DNA of 64,000 nucleotides from positions 2,480,001 to 2,544,000 of the forward strand of contig NZ_CP021435.1 in assembly GCF_002549795.1 (NCBI RefSeq). The letters run 5' to 3'. A program made the position numbers and the translations under genes. The DNA comes from Halomonas beimenensis. Lineage in GTDB: Bacteria; Pseudomonadota; Gammaproteobacteria; Pseudomonadales; Halomonadaceae. Positions 46,001-59,366 of the stretch are shown in pieces (position 1 is the stretch's first letter; each line of letters starts with the position of its first letter). The notes below the pieces were generated by a model. It searched no databases. It worked only from the letters and a program-made list of their open reading frames with translations, and was not told where the DNA came from.

Positions 46001-48898
46001 TCAAATATCCAGACCGACCTGCTCGCCGGTATGACCTGTCTCATGCGACGCCGCTACGATGGCATGCCAGGAGCCGATCAGCTCGTTATAGGCACGCGCC
46101 TCCTCGGCCCACCGCTTGCGCTCGCAGAGTGTGTAGAGGTGGTACGACAACTGACGGATCGCCTCACCCTTCTCGGGCATCTTGGCCAACAGCTCACCGG
46201 CGGCAGATTCACCATGATTCTGCAGCCGGCGGATCATTTGGTGGCAGGCCTCCCACACCGGCGTGCGCTTGTCGTAGGTGGGGTCCCAGTCGGACTCGAA
46301 CTCCCCCCACTTAAGCAGGCGGACTTTGCCGCCGCCGGACTCAACCACACCGGCTTCACGCACGCCGTCGACGCTCGTGCCCTTGGCACGAGCCAACGTA
46401 TCGGCCTCACCGAAGGGCCCTTCGCTCCAGGCATACTGGTCGAACCAGCTCGAACAGAATTGGGTATCGGCGTCAAAGTTGCCCGAATCGGGGTTCAGGA
46501 AATCGGTGATGGTGCGGTTTATCAGCACCAGAGCATCATGGACGCTCATCCGAGAGCCATCCTGATTCAACACGGCCTCATACTTAGAGTAAATAGCCAT
46601 ACCCGGGCCGATAGCGGCCTGGGCCAGATCCACCGGTGCAATAGGAGCCTGCCCACTTTCACCACCAATCATGGTTTCCAATGACTCAGGCATTTGCTCA
46701 CGTAAGTAACGCTGAAATTCCCTTCGAGATATACTCCCAACGTAACTTTCTCTCTTTCTACAAACGAGCACAATGGAAGATGCCAAGGCATTCCAGTTGA
46801 CTTTCATTCCAGTTGGCCTTTCTGTCCTAATAGGCCACGTACCTACTATAGAAAAGCCAGAATCAATTACAGCATTCAAGAAGGTTTCCCAGCCTGTATT
46901 GCCAGTACCCTCATCGGTACTTTCACCCTGACGAAATGCATAATAAATAGTAACCGGAAAGCTGGAATGAGAGGCCTCTGAGATATTTGACATTGCCTCG
47001 ATCATCCCAGATAGAAAATATTTTTCAGCCCCTTGTTTACCCCCGTGCCTTTGAGAGTCAGCAACAAGCTCATTAGACTTCGGCACATTGATTGTACCAA
47101 GAACCTCTGGGTACACTTTTTTTAGCGCTGGCCGAAGCCATGCGTAGAAGTAATCGGAAATATCAGCATATGGGACATTGTCATAGTAAGGAGGATCCGT
47201 AGAGATAACAGAATTCTCAAGATAAGACACCTTAGAGGACGCATCTGCCTGTAAAGCAAAGCCTGAATTCCCTGGGACCAAGGACCTTTCAACGACCTTA
47301 GACACCCACTCAACGGCACCTAACCAATTCCCGGTTGAGCTTGAAAATGGATTAACCTCAACAAAGTCCCAAACCATAGGCAAAACTTGCCTACTAAAAA
47401 CCTGTACTACGAAACCTCCTCCCCAGGCATTAAGTGCCGACCAATAATTCGATGAACGATCGACACCAAAACTTAAATAAGTCCTTATGGCTTGAGCATA
47501 TGCAAAAGCGCCTGCTCCCCCGCTGCGAAGAGGTTCCTTATCATTCGACAAAGCCCCGGAGGAAGCAGCATCGTCTAGGACCTTTTTCTCAACATCATCT
47601 AACAAGCTAAGGAATGTACCAAGCGCCAAAGTCTGCCGATCAGTAAACAAGTCAGAAGCATTAGTCATTCCATATCTAGGCGGCCCCATATACTGGGGAT
47701 GCTTAGAAAGCTCAACATCTGGCCTGAAAGATGGTGATGCACTAAGGGCGACCTCTTCCATTTCCAAAGAGGGGGATGCAACAACCTTCCCTTTACTTGA
47801 CTCCAGAATAACCGCCATTAATTTTTGGCCTAACCGGCCTTCTGAAGCTTCTTTCTTCAGATACTTTTCCGGTATTGGAGTGCCAGTGAGCAAACAAAAA
47901 AAGTTTGCCCCCCGGCCAAGCTTGGTTCCTTTTTTTGCTTCGGAACCAGGCTTACCAAACTTCACATCAAACCTATAATTGCCCCCCTCGACCACTGGCT
48001 CAACAAAAGCGGTTTTTTCGCCAGACCCTGCAATAACAAAAGTTGATGTTATAGGTATTTCTTTCCCCATAGCCGCTGGGTTTGGACTGGGAATTGTTCG
48101 AGCCCATACCCATGCAATAACAGTAAGCTCTTGACCTTCACTACCACGCAAATGAGGATAAGACTCTGAGATTTCACTTGTGACCACCACCTTTGGATAG
48201 TGGTTTTTTAAAGCATCATGTGCTTTTTTCTGCATCCATTCCCCATAGCGCCTAACATCCTCTGCTAAGCCAGACAACCCCTCCCATTTTTCAGACAAAA
48301 CTCTTTGTTTTTTAATAGCACTTTCAGGACCCACAGGACTTATCCCTGAAAACCTAGCGGGTATTTCGACCATTGACTTATTTATCATCACAGCTACTGG
48401 GTTAAGGTCCGATGCATTACTCTGCAAACCCAGTCGCTGCGCCTCTAACGGAATTGTGCCTCCACCTGCAAAGGGGTCATGAGCAGCTGGCAATTTTTCA
48501 GGATTAAAGAGTTCCGCAGCCTGCGGATGGTTGCGGTTCAGATGGCAGGTTTCTCGCCAACTCTCCCAGATGGCCTCCCGGGCGCGGTTCAGCACTTCCT
48601 CGTTGTTGGTGTTTTCCCACTTCACCAATTCGCGGATGATATCGAAGAGCTTCTCGCGCTTACGCTCTGCCTCCTGCTTGTTGACCCCGTAGCCCAACTC
48701 CCGCTGATAGCCGGGATCGTTGACCAACTGCGCAAACAGCACCGCCCGTGCTGCTGCCAAGGGGCGCCGTGCCCACCACAGATGCAGGGTGCTAGGGTGG
48801 CCGTGACGGATCGACTTCTCGCGAGCAGCAGCGGCATTGATATCATCCAGCGGCAGCGCCACTTCGATGAGTTTCTTGGGGGATTTGATGTCTGTCAT
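46001..48898 (-). CDS. DUF1156 adenine-N6 DNA methyltransferase
   Basis: The 965-residue protein starts at the ATG 8 bp after the helicase stop. The DUF1156 region contains HPSTLHLWWARRPLAAARAV (residues 35-54). SAM-binding motif I is DPFAGGGT (141-148) and the catalytic DPPY motif is at 568-571, so the target is an exocyclic amine, most likely adenine N6. DUF1156 enzymes resemble the BREX methyltransferase PglX in role and co-occur with DUF499. The central portion (about 46690-48480) is clearly more AT-rich than both ends, as if the specificity region had been exchanged. It would mark self DNA for the system. Confidence 0.9.
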   Translation of the reverse strand: MTDIKSPKKLIEVALPLDDINAAAAREKSIRHGHPSTLHLWWARRPLAAARAVLFAQLVNDPGYQRELGYGVNKQEAERKREKLFDIIRELVKWENTNNEEVLNRAREAIWESWRETCHLNRNHPQAAELFNPEKLPAAHDPFAGGGTIPLEAQRLGLQSNASDLNPVAVMINKSMVEIPARFSGISPVGPESAIKKQRVLSEKWEGLSGLAEDVRRYGEWMQKKAHDALKNHYPKVVVTSEISESYPHLRGSEGQELTVIAWVWARTIPSPNPAAMGKEIPITSTFVIAGSGEKTAFVEPVVEGGNYRFDVKFGKPGSEAKKGTKLGRGANFFCLLTGTPIPEKYLKKEASEGRLGQKLMAVILESSKGKVVASPSLEMEEVALSASPSFRPDVELSKHPQYMGPPRYGMTNASDLFTDRQTLALGTFLSLLDDVEKKVLDDAASSGALSNDKEPLRSGGAGAFAYAQAIRTYLSFGVDRSSNYWSALNAWGGGFVVQVFSRQVLPMVWDFVEVNPFSSSTGNWLGAVEWVSKVVERSLVPGNSGFALQADASSKVSYLENSVISTDPPYYDNVPYADISDYFYAWLRPALKKVYPEVLGTINVPKSNELVADSQRHGGKQGAEKYFLSGMIEAMSNISEASHSSFPVTIYYAFRQGESTDEGTGNTGWETFLNAVIDSGFSIVGTWPIRTERPTGMKVNWNALASSIVLVCRKRESYVGSISRREFQRYLREQMPESLETMIGGESGQAPIAPVDLAQAAIGPGMAIYSKYEAVLNQDGSRMSVHDALVLINRTITDFLNPDSGNFDADTQFCSSWFDQYAWSEGPFGEADTLARAKGTSVDGVREAGVVESGGGKVRLLKWGEFESDWDPTYDKRTPVWEACHQMIRRLQNHGESAAGELLAKMPEKGEAIRQLSYHLYTLCERKRWAEEARAYNELIGSWHAIVAASHETGHTGEQVGLDI

Positions 48899-48906
48899 CC
48901 GGTTCC

Positions 48907-52458
<3,552 letters not shown>

Positions 52459-52483
52459 GCAGTTCCCTCCGCACGAAGGCGCG

Positions 52484-53392
52484 TTATACCGGCTCGGCCT
52501 GATCGTAACCAGGGGCCAGCTGAAGATTCTTAACCCCATACAGGGCCGGGGCATTGGCCAGGGCCAGCTGGTACTCCGCCCCTTGCAGCGAGTGATCGGA
52601 CGAGCAGTCGACGTTCCAACGCCGCAGCAGGTAGCCGGTCAAGGCGGCTCGCAGCTCAACACTCAGCTTGCCTTGCTGCATGCCGTAGTCGCGCTCGATA
52701 GCCTGGGGATGACGAATCCCGGGATGAGGCACCAGTTCCAGCTCCACGAAACGATTCCACTGACGGTCATGCAGGAGGCTTTCATGCTCCTGAGCAGCGC
52801 TCTGCTCGAGCACAGACACTGTCAGAAGGCGTGTGAGCACGAAGTCGCGAAACTCACCGGAGTGACGATCGAAGGCCCGCACGTGCCAACGTAAGCCGTT
52901 GTCGACCAAGGTGTGCGGCACGATCTCGCGCTCTGTCTCACCACTAGAGAGCGACACATAGCGAATCGAGAGCGCACAGCTCTTGTGCACGGCCTCGCTG
53001 ACCGCCGCTACCAGGATCAGATCCGGCTGATTGAGCTGATCGGCCATCTCGCAGCGCACCGAGGTCGGCAGCGTTCCGAGGAAGCCATCACCATGTCCCT
53101 GGCAGAGGGTAGCCAGGGTGCGGCTGGTGTCGTAGTCAAACAGCGGCGTGAAGGAGCGAGCCCGCACATGCAGCCGCTTGGACTTATCGTAAACGATGTT
53201 GGCCGGCGCCAACTCGTGATAGAGCGCGAAGTCCTTGGTGGCCTGCGTCGGCGCGATGGTGAAGCGCTCCATCAGATCGCCGCGCCCCGCCTCACCCTTG
53301 AACATGAGGGTGAAGTCGATATGGGCGAGACGCTCCCGCTGCGGCGTGGAGAGCGACGCCAGCGAACTGGGCTGGTGTGATGCATTGGGCAC
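52484..53392 (-). CDS. WYL-domain regulator of the BrxR/CapW type
   Basis: The GTG at 53392 follows GGAGG and gives 302 residues. An N-terminal winged helix (about residues 18-75, [39 protein letters not shown]) is followed by a WYL domain (about 125-205, with [24 protein letters not shown] and [18 protein letters not shown]) and a C-terminal extension. This matches the BrxR/CapW repressors that sit at the front of BREX, CBASS and other defence operons. Here too it is the first gene, so autoregulation of the whole operon is likely. A candidate operator lies just upstream. Confidence 0.88.
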   Translation of the reverse strand: MPNASHQPSSLASLSTPQRERLAHIDFTLMFKGEAGRGDLMERFTIAPTQATKDFALYHELAPANIVYDKSKRLHVRARSFTPLFDYDTSRTLATLCQGHGDGFLGTLPTSVRCEMADQLNQPDLILVAAVSEAVHKSCALSIRYVSLSSGETEREIVPHTLVDNGLRWHVRAFDRHSGEFRDFVLTRLLTVSVLEQSAAQEHESLLHDRQWNRFVELELVPHPGIRHPQAIERDYGMQQGKLSVELRAALTGYLLRRWNVDCSSDHSLQGAEYQLALANAPALYGVKNLQLAPGYDQAEPV

Positions 53393-53415
53393 CCGCGGGC
53401 CTCCTTGGCGGCGAC

Positions 53416-53433
53416 TGTGCCCAAGCAGGCACA
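53416..53433. promoter_or_regulatory. Candidate WYL-regulator operator
   Basis: TGTGCC and GGCACA form a perfect 6-bp-arm inverted repeat with a 6-bp spacer, 24 bp upstream of the regulator's GTG start. Its position in the leader of the operon fits an autoregulatory site. No footprint-like duplication was seen elsewhere. Confidence 0.35.
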
Positions 53434-53530
53434 ACCTAACAGATAGTGATAGGTGGCATAGTAGCAGCTAAACCTCGCTCTGCCGAGCCATACCAGCTTG
53501 AACGGCGCGATGTCACGGAATGATGGGTGC

Positions 53531-54865
53531 TCAAACCTTGGAAAGATAACGCCGCGGCCGCCCGCGCCTGCCAACCTGCTCCTTTTTGTTGCACGATAAC
53601 TGGACAAATGTTTTCTTGGATGGTAACAGAGAGCTCATGTAGTAATCACTCTTGACAACGTAATCAATCACCACCCCTTTCAAAGCATCGACTTTGTCTT
53701 TTTCATAATAGTTTATGACCCCTATTCCCAGGTTTTGGTAGCGATGCTTGATTCTATTGCAGTTAAAATATCTCCCTTCACCCCCCGTCACTTCGCTGTA
53801 CCAATACTGCCCCACCATCTTGGCATAGCTAATGTCCTGGCGATGATCGGCTCCCTTCATGACGACAACCAAATGGTAATGAAAACCAGCCAGGACCCCG
53901 TATTCCAGCTTGCCAAAAACCGCCATCACGTTCGGAATAACTTTCCCTGATTTGAGACTATCACTCATTAATGCCCATTCATACTTGACCATTTTCATGT
54001 CTTGCAGAAAGTCTTCCGACTCAACAAACTTTCCTTTTCTATATCCCAGATCCACTCTAAGCACCAGTAGACGGGACCGCTCGGCAAAGCATTGATCGAT
54101 AATTGAGGTCGCTGCCTCCTTTCTGCTTTTTGCCGCTCGATCGGCACGTCGTGAAAAATTTTGGATAATCGGCCTACTGACCTCTTCCTTGATCTCCTCC
54201 ATGATCTTATTCATGACGCTCGCCGTTCTTCGGACACCCCCTTCCAGCACGCCATACTCCACCACTGCTCTCAATTCATATTGCCACTTCCTTGTTACCT
54301 TATGATAAATGCCAACGTAAGGATTTTGATCGACAACGCGCAGCTGTGAGCATCTATCATCACAGCTCTTTTTCACTACTTTCAGGAACTCTTTGCCATG
54401 TAAGGATGGGAAGAGCCTCAGCTTCCCATTCTTTTTTTCTACCACCTCAAAGTGAACTTCTTGAGAGACAGATATCCCTTTTACAACAGCTTCTGCACGA
54501 CGCAGGTGTGCAGCAAACTGTTTATCGGCTTCTGAGAGTAGCTCTTCTTGATCATCGGGCACCTCCTTCTCTTCAAGTTCAAACTCCTCATCTTCCATAT
54601 CCCATTGTCGTAAGCCCCCATCTCTTGCCAGTCGTTCCTCTACCTCCCACCACGGTACATCATCATCGCTAAGAGACTGATTCGCTCCCCAGCCCCAATC
54701 AAGATCCCAGTCTTCGTCAAAAGGATGCGAAGACTCACCTTGGCATGTTTCATATTCCATACACCACTCCATCATCGACTTCACGGTTGAGTATCTCATC
54801 ATGGATATAAGGCACAGCCTCTCGGCTCTGCCTCGAGCATCCAATTTCTGCCTTATAAGTGTCAT
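53531..54865 (-). CDS. Inovirus Gp2-like / YagK-YfjJ family protein
   Basis: The frame gives 444 residues. The first 110 residues are very acidic. The C-terminal half carries the YagK/YfjJ domain: GVLAGFHYHLVVVMKGADHR, AKMVGQYWYSEVTGGEGRYF and the tyrosine-rich INYYEKDKVDALKGVVIDYV. The H-Y-H element suggests a HUH-type or derived replication initiator, as proposed for inovirus Gp2. It is AT-rich and located between the defence operon and the AlpA-type gene, as in CP4-57-like islands. Several ATG starts are possible, so the N-terminus is uncertain. Confidence 0.75.
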   Translation of the reverse strand: MTLIRQKLDARGRAERLCLISMMRYSTVKSMMEWCMEYETCQGESSHPFDEDWDLDWGWGANQSLSDDDVPWWEVEERLARDGGLRQWDMEDEEFELEEKEVPDDQEELLSEADKQFAAHLRRAEAVVKGISVSQEVHFEVVEKKNGKLRLFPSLHGKEFLKVVKKSCDDRCSQLRVVDQNPYVGIYHKVTRKWQYELRAVVEYGVLEGGVRRTASVMNKIMEEIKEEVSRPIIQNFSRRADRAAKSRKEAATSIIDQCFAERSRLLVLRVDLGYRKGKFVESEDFLQDMKMVKYEWALMSDSLKSGKVIPNVMAVFGKLEYGVLAGFHYHLVVVMKGADHRQDISYAKMVGQYWYSEVTGGEGRYFNCNRIKHRYQNLGIGVINYYEKDKVDALKGVVIDYVVKSDYYMSSLLPSKKTFVQLSCNKKEQVGRRGRPRRYLSKV

Positions 54866-55197
54866 CCATCCACATACAACTGAGCCATATGGTAAGTGCT
54901 AGTTCATTACCCTCCTATTGGCAGCTCTTCCACCAGCACTTCCATTGATATAGTACATAGCTACCACTACTACCTTGGTATAACATATAAAGCAAAAATA
55001 AACCTAATCACCTCCTCTTCGACATTGCAGACATAGCAAGGGTTGCAGCAAAATATCAGAGCTTTCTTTGCCAAAAAAATAACGTTAAAATAACGTCAGC
55101 TAAAAATAATCACATGGTGAATCTCAAGCTCTAGAACCTGTGATCACTTTATGGCATAATTTTTCAATTCTGAGTTTTCGATCAAAGGAAATCCGCA
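54866..55197. other. AT-rich divergent promoter region
   Basis: About 330 bp lies between the Gp2-like gene and the unknown 267-residue gene. It is very AT-rich, with runs such as TATAAAGC and GCATAATTT, and must hold both promoters. No gene or clear operator was recognised. Confidence 0.45.
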
Positions 55198-56001
55198 ATG
55201 AGCAATAATCCCTTACCGGCCACCACCTCCATTTCAGAAAAGAAAGGAGGAGAACACAACCAGCACCTCACAAACAGAAACCTCACCATCCCTGACTATT
55301 ACCACCAGATCTCTTCCATCCCGCTTGAAGACTACATTGAGAGGCTGAAAAGCACGCTTTGCGAAACCTATTTCCATATATCGCGAAAACCTCCAACCAT
55401 TGGCTCACCTCCACCGAAAAAAAATGAAGAAGAATTAGCAAACAAGCTCTTCCATCAAGAATACTCTTCAGCTGAAAGGGCAATATTTTCTGGCACGCCA
55501 GCTAGCGACTATCAAAAATTTTTAGAGCTCGCTCTCTTTGAAAAAACTGGTGAGGAAATAACAAGGCTTTTCTCAACTTCATTCATGTGGTTAGTTTGTT
55601 CCGACCTCCTAGCCCAAGAAGGCTTACGCGATCAATCATGGGCAGCACTGGTTGAACTCGCATCTCTAGAGCCAAGACTTGAAGACGCATGCATAGCTGA
55701 ACAAAAACGCTGGGAAAAGCTCCTTCAGCAAGAATATGGAAGATTAGCCAACCAGAAGCTAAAACACTTGAAACATCATCTCATAGACCTCCTGTATGAA
55801 GATTGTCCAGATAATGGTTGGCGCTCAGTAAAATCTGCCGCATACAAACTGGCACCGAAAATATTGGATTATCATGAGAAAAGCGATCACCGCTCAGTCA
55901 TAAAACTACTCCAATGTGACGTTGAAAGAATGACAACCAACTGGATGTATAAAAATACTGAAGCCAAAGAAGCATTCAAGAAAGTCAGGAACCTTAGCTA
56001 G
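55198..56001 (+). CDS. Unknown island protein, 267 residues
   Basis: The gene has a good start: AAAGGA eight bases before the ATG. The product is soluble and largely helical with a polar N-terminus (MSNNPLPATTSISEKKGGEH). A central hydrophobic segment (about residues 120-145, TRLFSTSFMWLVCSDLLAQE) and a charged C-terminus follow. It is AT-rich like its neighbours. I recognise no family. Position between the Gp2-like and AlpA-like genes suggests an island maintenance or replication role. Confidence 0.6.
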   Translation: MSNNPLPATTSISEKKGGEHNQHLTNRNLTIPDYYHQISSIPLEDYIERLKSTLCETYFHISRKPPTIGSPPPKKNEEELANKLFHQEYSSAERAIFSGTPASDYQKFLELALFEKTGEEITRLFSTSFMWLVCSDLLAQEGLRDQSWAALVELASLEPRLEDACIAEQKRWEKLLQQEYGRLANQKLKHLKHHLIDLLYEDCPDNGWRSVKSAAYKLAPKILDYHEKSDHRSVIKLLQCDVERMTTNWMYKNTEAKEAFKKVRNLS

Positions 56002-56026
56002 CATCAGGGTTATTAGGAGGTCTACC

Positions 56027-56227
56027 CTACCTTGAGCGTAACCACTCATCGATTTCCCGCTCTATCCAACCTTTTGACCGGGCGCCAAGAGTAACCGGTT
56101 TTGGGAATGTGGGATCATATTGGGGTAACCGAGGGTTCATCTTCGCATAGATGGATGACCGACCAATGCCAAGTTTGATGACCAACTGCTTTATTCTCAG
56201 GATCTTGAAGGTTGTATCGTTGCTCAT
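56027..56227 (-). CDS. AlpA-family excisionase/transcription regulator
   Basis: The 66-residue protein is a MerR-like winged-helix regulator of the AlpA type: ILRIKQLVIKLGIGRSSIYA at residues 9-28 followed by FPKPVTLGARSKGWIEREID. AlpA proteins activate excision or gene expression of CP4-57/P4-like elements. It lies convergent to the unknown gene, at the right part of the island. Confidence 0.9.
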   Translation of the reverse strand: MSNDTTFKILRIKQLVIKLGIGRSSIYAKMNPRLPQYDPTFPKPVTLGARSKGWIEREIDEWLRSR

Positions 56228-56489
56228 TGTTTAACTCTCCTTCTGAATCAACTTGTATAACGCATTGTATCTGAGGCTATACAAGTAGCCAGCAGTCCGT
56301 GCCGCCTATTCAAATCCTGGGCATTTGCACTGTATTTATAGCCAGAAAAGCTCTCACCGCACCAACAGTCACCAGATTTTATCCATATTTTTCATTACGT
56401 TAGGCAAAGCCATCCTTTAGAGAAATCTTCTGGTAAAAAATTACTGAACCTCGCGGGATACCCAAGCGCTCCTGCCTGGTCAGACAGAC
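56228..56489. other. AT-rich tail of the island
   Basis: About 260 bp of AT-rich DNA runs from the AlpA start to the first IS21-like remnant. It should contain the alpA promoter. I looked for a repeat of the left-end candidate attachment core and did not see one. Confidence 0.4.
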
Positions 56490-56700
56490 GCCAATGCGGT
56501 GCGCAAGCAAGCAGGATTCGGCGGTTGGCATGCGTCAGGCAGCTGGGCGACCACATTGTTGTCGAACGACACCAGAAACTGCCCCCTTACCCTCTGGCGA
56601 CCTACTCGGCTCGGGATGGTGGATCGCATCGAGCTTGATGAACCCGGCCCTGGGCTTGTCCCGCGATCGGTGTCAAGCGACATCAGAGAGTGCCCCCTGG
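56490..56700 (-). mobile_element. Remnant of a second IS21-family terminus
   Basis: On the minus strand this stretch encodes SRDKPRAGFIKLDAIHHPEP, which aligns with the end of the intact IstB next door (AKRKAGLIKPDSSHHHEQ). The short sequence TGCCCCCT/TGCCCCCTT occurs after each IstB end. It is a diverged end of a related IS21 element, without the rest of the gene. Confidence 0.6.
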
Positions 56701-56721
56701 CGACAGTGAAATCTGCCCCCC

Positions 56722-57522
56722 TTATCCGCTGACGATCTGCTCGTGATGGTGGCTGGAATCGGGCTTGATCAGCCCGGCCTTGCGCTTGGCACGCAGTCGG
56801 TAACTGTCCCCGCGGATGGTGATGACGTGGCTGTGGTGCAACAGCCGATCCGGGATGGCCGTGGCGACCACCGTATCGCCGAATACCTCGCCCCATTCGC
56901 TGACCGCGCGGTTGCTGGTGACCAGCAGGCTGCCACGTTCGTAGCGGCGAGTGACCAGTTGAAAGAACAAGTTAGCGGCGCCGGGCTCCAGCGGCAGGTA
57001 GCCCAGTTCGTCGATAATCAATAGCTTGGGCTTGGCGAAGTGACGTGACCTCTCCTCCAGGTCGCCGCTGGCGTGGGCCTGGACCAGTTGGGTGATCAGC
57101 GCGGTGGCAGTGGTGAAGAGCACCGAGTAGCCGGTCTTCACCGCTTCGCGGCCCAAGGCCACGGCGAGGTGGCTCTTGCCCACCCCCGGTGGGCCCAGCA
57201 ACAGCAGGGCATCGCCGTTGGCGATCCAGCGCCCGCAAGCCAGCTCGCGGATCTGCCCAGGGTCCACGACGGGCTGGGCGTTGAAGTCGAACCCCTCCAG
57301 GGTTCGCAGGAACGGGAAGCGGGCGATGCTCAGCCCCATCTGGATGCGCCGCTGCGCCTTGTGAGCCACCTCCTGTTCGCAGAGATAGGACAGCGTCTCG
57401 CGCAGGGTCAACTCGCGGCGCGCCGCCTCGTCGAGCAGGGCGTCGAGCCGCTCACGGATGGCGGTCAGCTTGAGGCGCGTGGGCATGGCGTCCAGGTGCT
57501 CAATGTCCGGCGTCATCATCAC
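56722..57522 (-). CDS. istB: IS21-family helper ATPase IstB
   Basis: This 266-residue AAA+ protein has Walker A GPPGVGKSH, Walker B LLIIDELGYLPLEPGAANLFF and TSNRAVSEWGEVF, all typical of IstB, which organises target DNA for the IstA transposase. It is complete. Its partner istA, overlapping upstream, is broken, so the element cannot move by itself. Confidence 0.93.
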   Translation of the reverse strand: MMMTPDIEHLDAMPTRLKLTAIRERLDALLDEAARRELTLRETLSYLCEQEVAHKAQRRIQMGLSIARFPFLRTLEGFDFNAQPVVDPGQIRELACGRWIANGDALLLLGPPGVGKSHLAVALGREAVKTGYSVLFTTATALITQLVQAHASGDLEERSRHFAKPKLLIIDELGYLPLEPGAANLFFQLVTRRYERGSLLVTSNRAVSEWGEVFGDTVVATAIPDRLLHHSHVITIRGDSYRLRAKRKAGLIKPDSSHHHEQIVSG

Positions 57523-58760
57523 CAGCCCCCTCCCACCACCGCCTCATACTCGGTCAGGTCGCGCTGCAACTCGGCCGACGGGATCACTGCGGGCAAGGTG
57601 GCGACGACCGGCGTGGGCGTCACCGCGCCCTCGGTGTCCGCCTTGGCGGCCGGTAGCCGACGATGCCCTGCAGGTGCTCCGGCAGGCCGGCGTACCTGGC
57701 GGCGCCCACCCAGCTCTAGGTGGCGCGCCGCCTCGTGGCCGGCGTGGTGCACCCGCAGCTCGCCGTCGGTCACGCTGACCTGGACCGCCTCGCCGATCAG
57801 CCGCCAGGGCACGCTGTAGCGGTTGGTGTCGACCTCCACGGTGGCGTCGCGCTGGACCCGGCGCCCCAGCCCTGGCCTGCTCGAAGGGCGCCCGATCGTT
57901 CAGCGGCTGCAGGCTGGTCTGGTCGGCGGTGAAGCGCACCGCCGGCAGTTCCCCGGTGGTGCCATGCACCGCTGGTCGGCGATCTCGCGCATCCACCAGG
58001 CCAGGTGGGCCTCCAGCGCCGCCCAGGAGGCGAAGGTGCGCCCGGCGATGGCGTTGCGCTTCACGTAGCCGACGCCGCGCTCGTCCTTGCCCTTGGTACG
58101 GGCGCGGTAAGGTGCACAGGCCACCGGCCGGAAGCCCCAGTAATGGGCAAAGGCCACCAGCCGCGCGTTGAACACCACCTCGCGGGTAGCGGCGTTGTGG
58201 TGATCGACCAACCCTTGGCATTGTCCAGCAGCACCTGCTCCGGCACCCCGCCGAAGTGGCGAAAGGCCCCTTCCAGGCCGGCGAACCACGCCGACTGGCG
58301 TTCGTGCCGGAAGGCCCGAACATAGTGGCGGCGGGAGTAGCCCAGGGTGGCGACGAACAGGTAGACCTTGACCGACTCGCCACCGATGACGATCTGGCGG
58401 CTGCCGAAGTCGATCTGTAGCTGCTTGCGAGGTGGAGTCTCGAATCTCACCGTCGCCTTGTCTTCGGCGGCCAGCGCCTGGCAATAGGATTCGCAGGCGC
58501 GCTCCAGCGTCCGCAGGCTGACGGTTAAGACCATGTTCGAGCTGCAGGACTTGCAGCACCACGGCGGCATTGCCGGTGAGCTGCAGGAGGCGGTACTGCA
58601 GACAGTGCTCCAGAACATCAAGCGAACGGGTGCGCTGCAGGCTGGCCTAGGGCGCCCATCCACCCTGGCGCAGCTAGCGCTTGACGGTGTTCTTGCTGAC
58701 ACCTAGTTCGTCCGCGATGTGCCTGACGCCCCAGCTAGGGGTCTTCAGGCACAGCTCTGG
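57519..58760 (-). pseudogene. istA: IS21-family transposase IstA, multiply broken
   Basis: IstA-like sequence is spread over all three minus frames. The helix-turn-helix VRHIADELGVSKNTVKR near 58690 is followed by an in-frame TAG. The integrase core QLQIDFGSRQIVIGGESVKV and FGGVPEQVLLDNAKG is in one frame. VVFNARLVAFAHYWGFRP and YRARTKGKDERGVGYVKRN are in a second. The C-terminal YSVPWRLIGEAVQVSVTDGE is in a third. At least three frameshifts and two stops are present, so it is an old pseudogene. Confidence 0.85.
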
Positions 58761-59366
58761 ACGAGATCCTTGAAAATTCCTCATACAAAAATGGTTACCA
58801 TGGGTGTCCAGGAACATCCAAAAGCATCTTTTATTATCTAACGACATACAAGCCCAAGGTTAAAAAAACTCATTATTCAATCCATGTTCAACCTGCTAAA
58901 TTTGGCAACATCAGCAATGAAGGAGATTCAACATGTAGGAGTTTTCAGAAGACGATATAGGTGGGACAAACATTCCCTTAACGAAACCAATTCTGCTCCA
59001 GGATAATGACCTTCTGGCTTCACTGGTGCTATTCACCATCCACTGGGTGGATGAAAAATCAGGACGGCGGACTGCTCATACTTGCCAACATCCTTAACAC
59101 AATTAATTTCAACAATTTTTGGCAGAATGAGGGCGATACTCTATAGCACTTTCAACTTGAATTGATGGAAGGCCTTGAATCAAAACACCAACGCACCGGC
59201 TCCAGCTTCAAACGGTAATGCAAACTCAACTGACAGGAATATTCATATACCAAATACGCCACACCCTGATAGTCCCCGAGCGCACAGATACCGCTACAAA
59301 AAACATGCGAAGGCAAGTAAAAAACACAAACATCATGCTCCACGAGAAAACTAAGGACTCAGCCTA
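58761..59366. other. AT-rich intergenic region without recognisable gene
   Basis: About 600 bp between the IS21 remnant and the D5-like gene. Short frames are present but have neither ribosome sites nor recognisable motifs. The composition is AT-rich, as in the island's right part. Confidence 0.4.
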
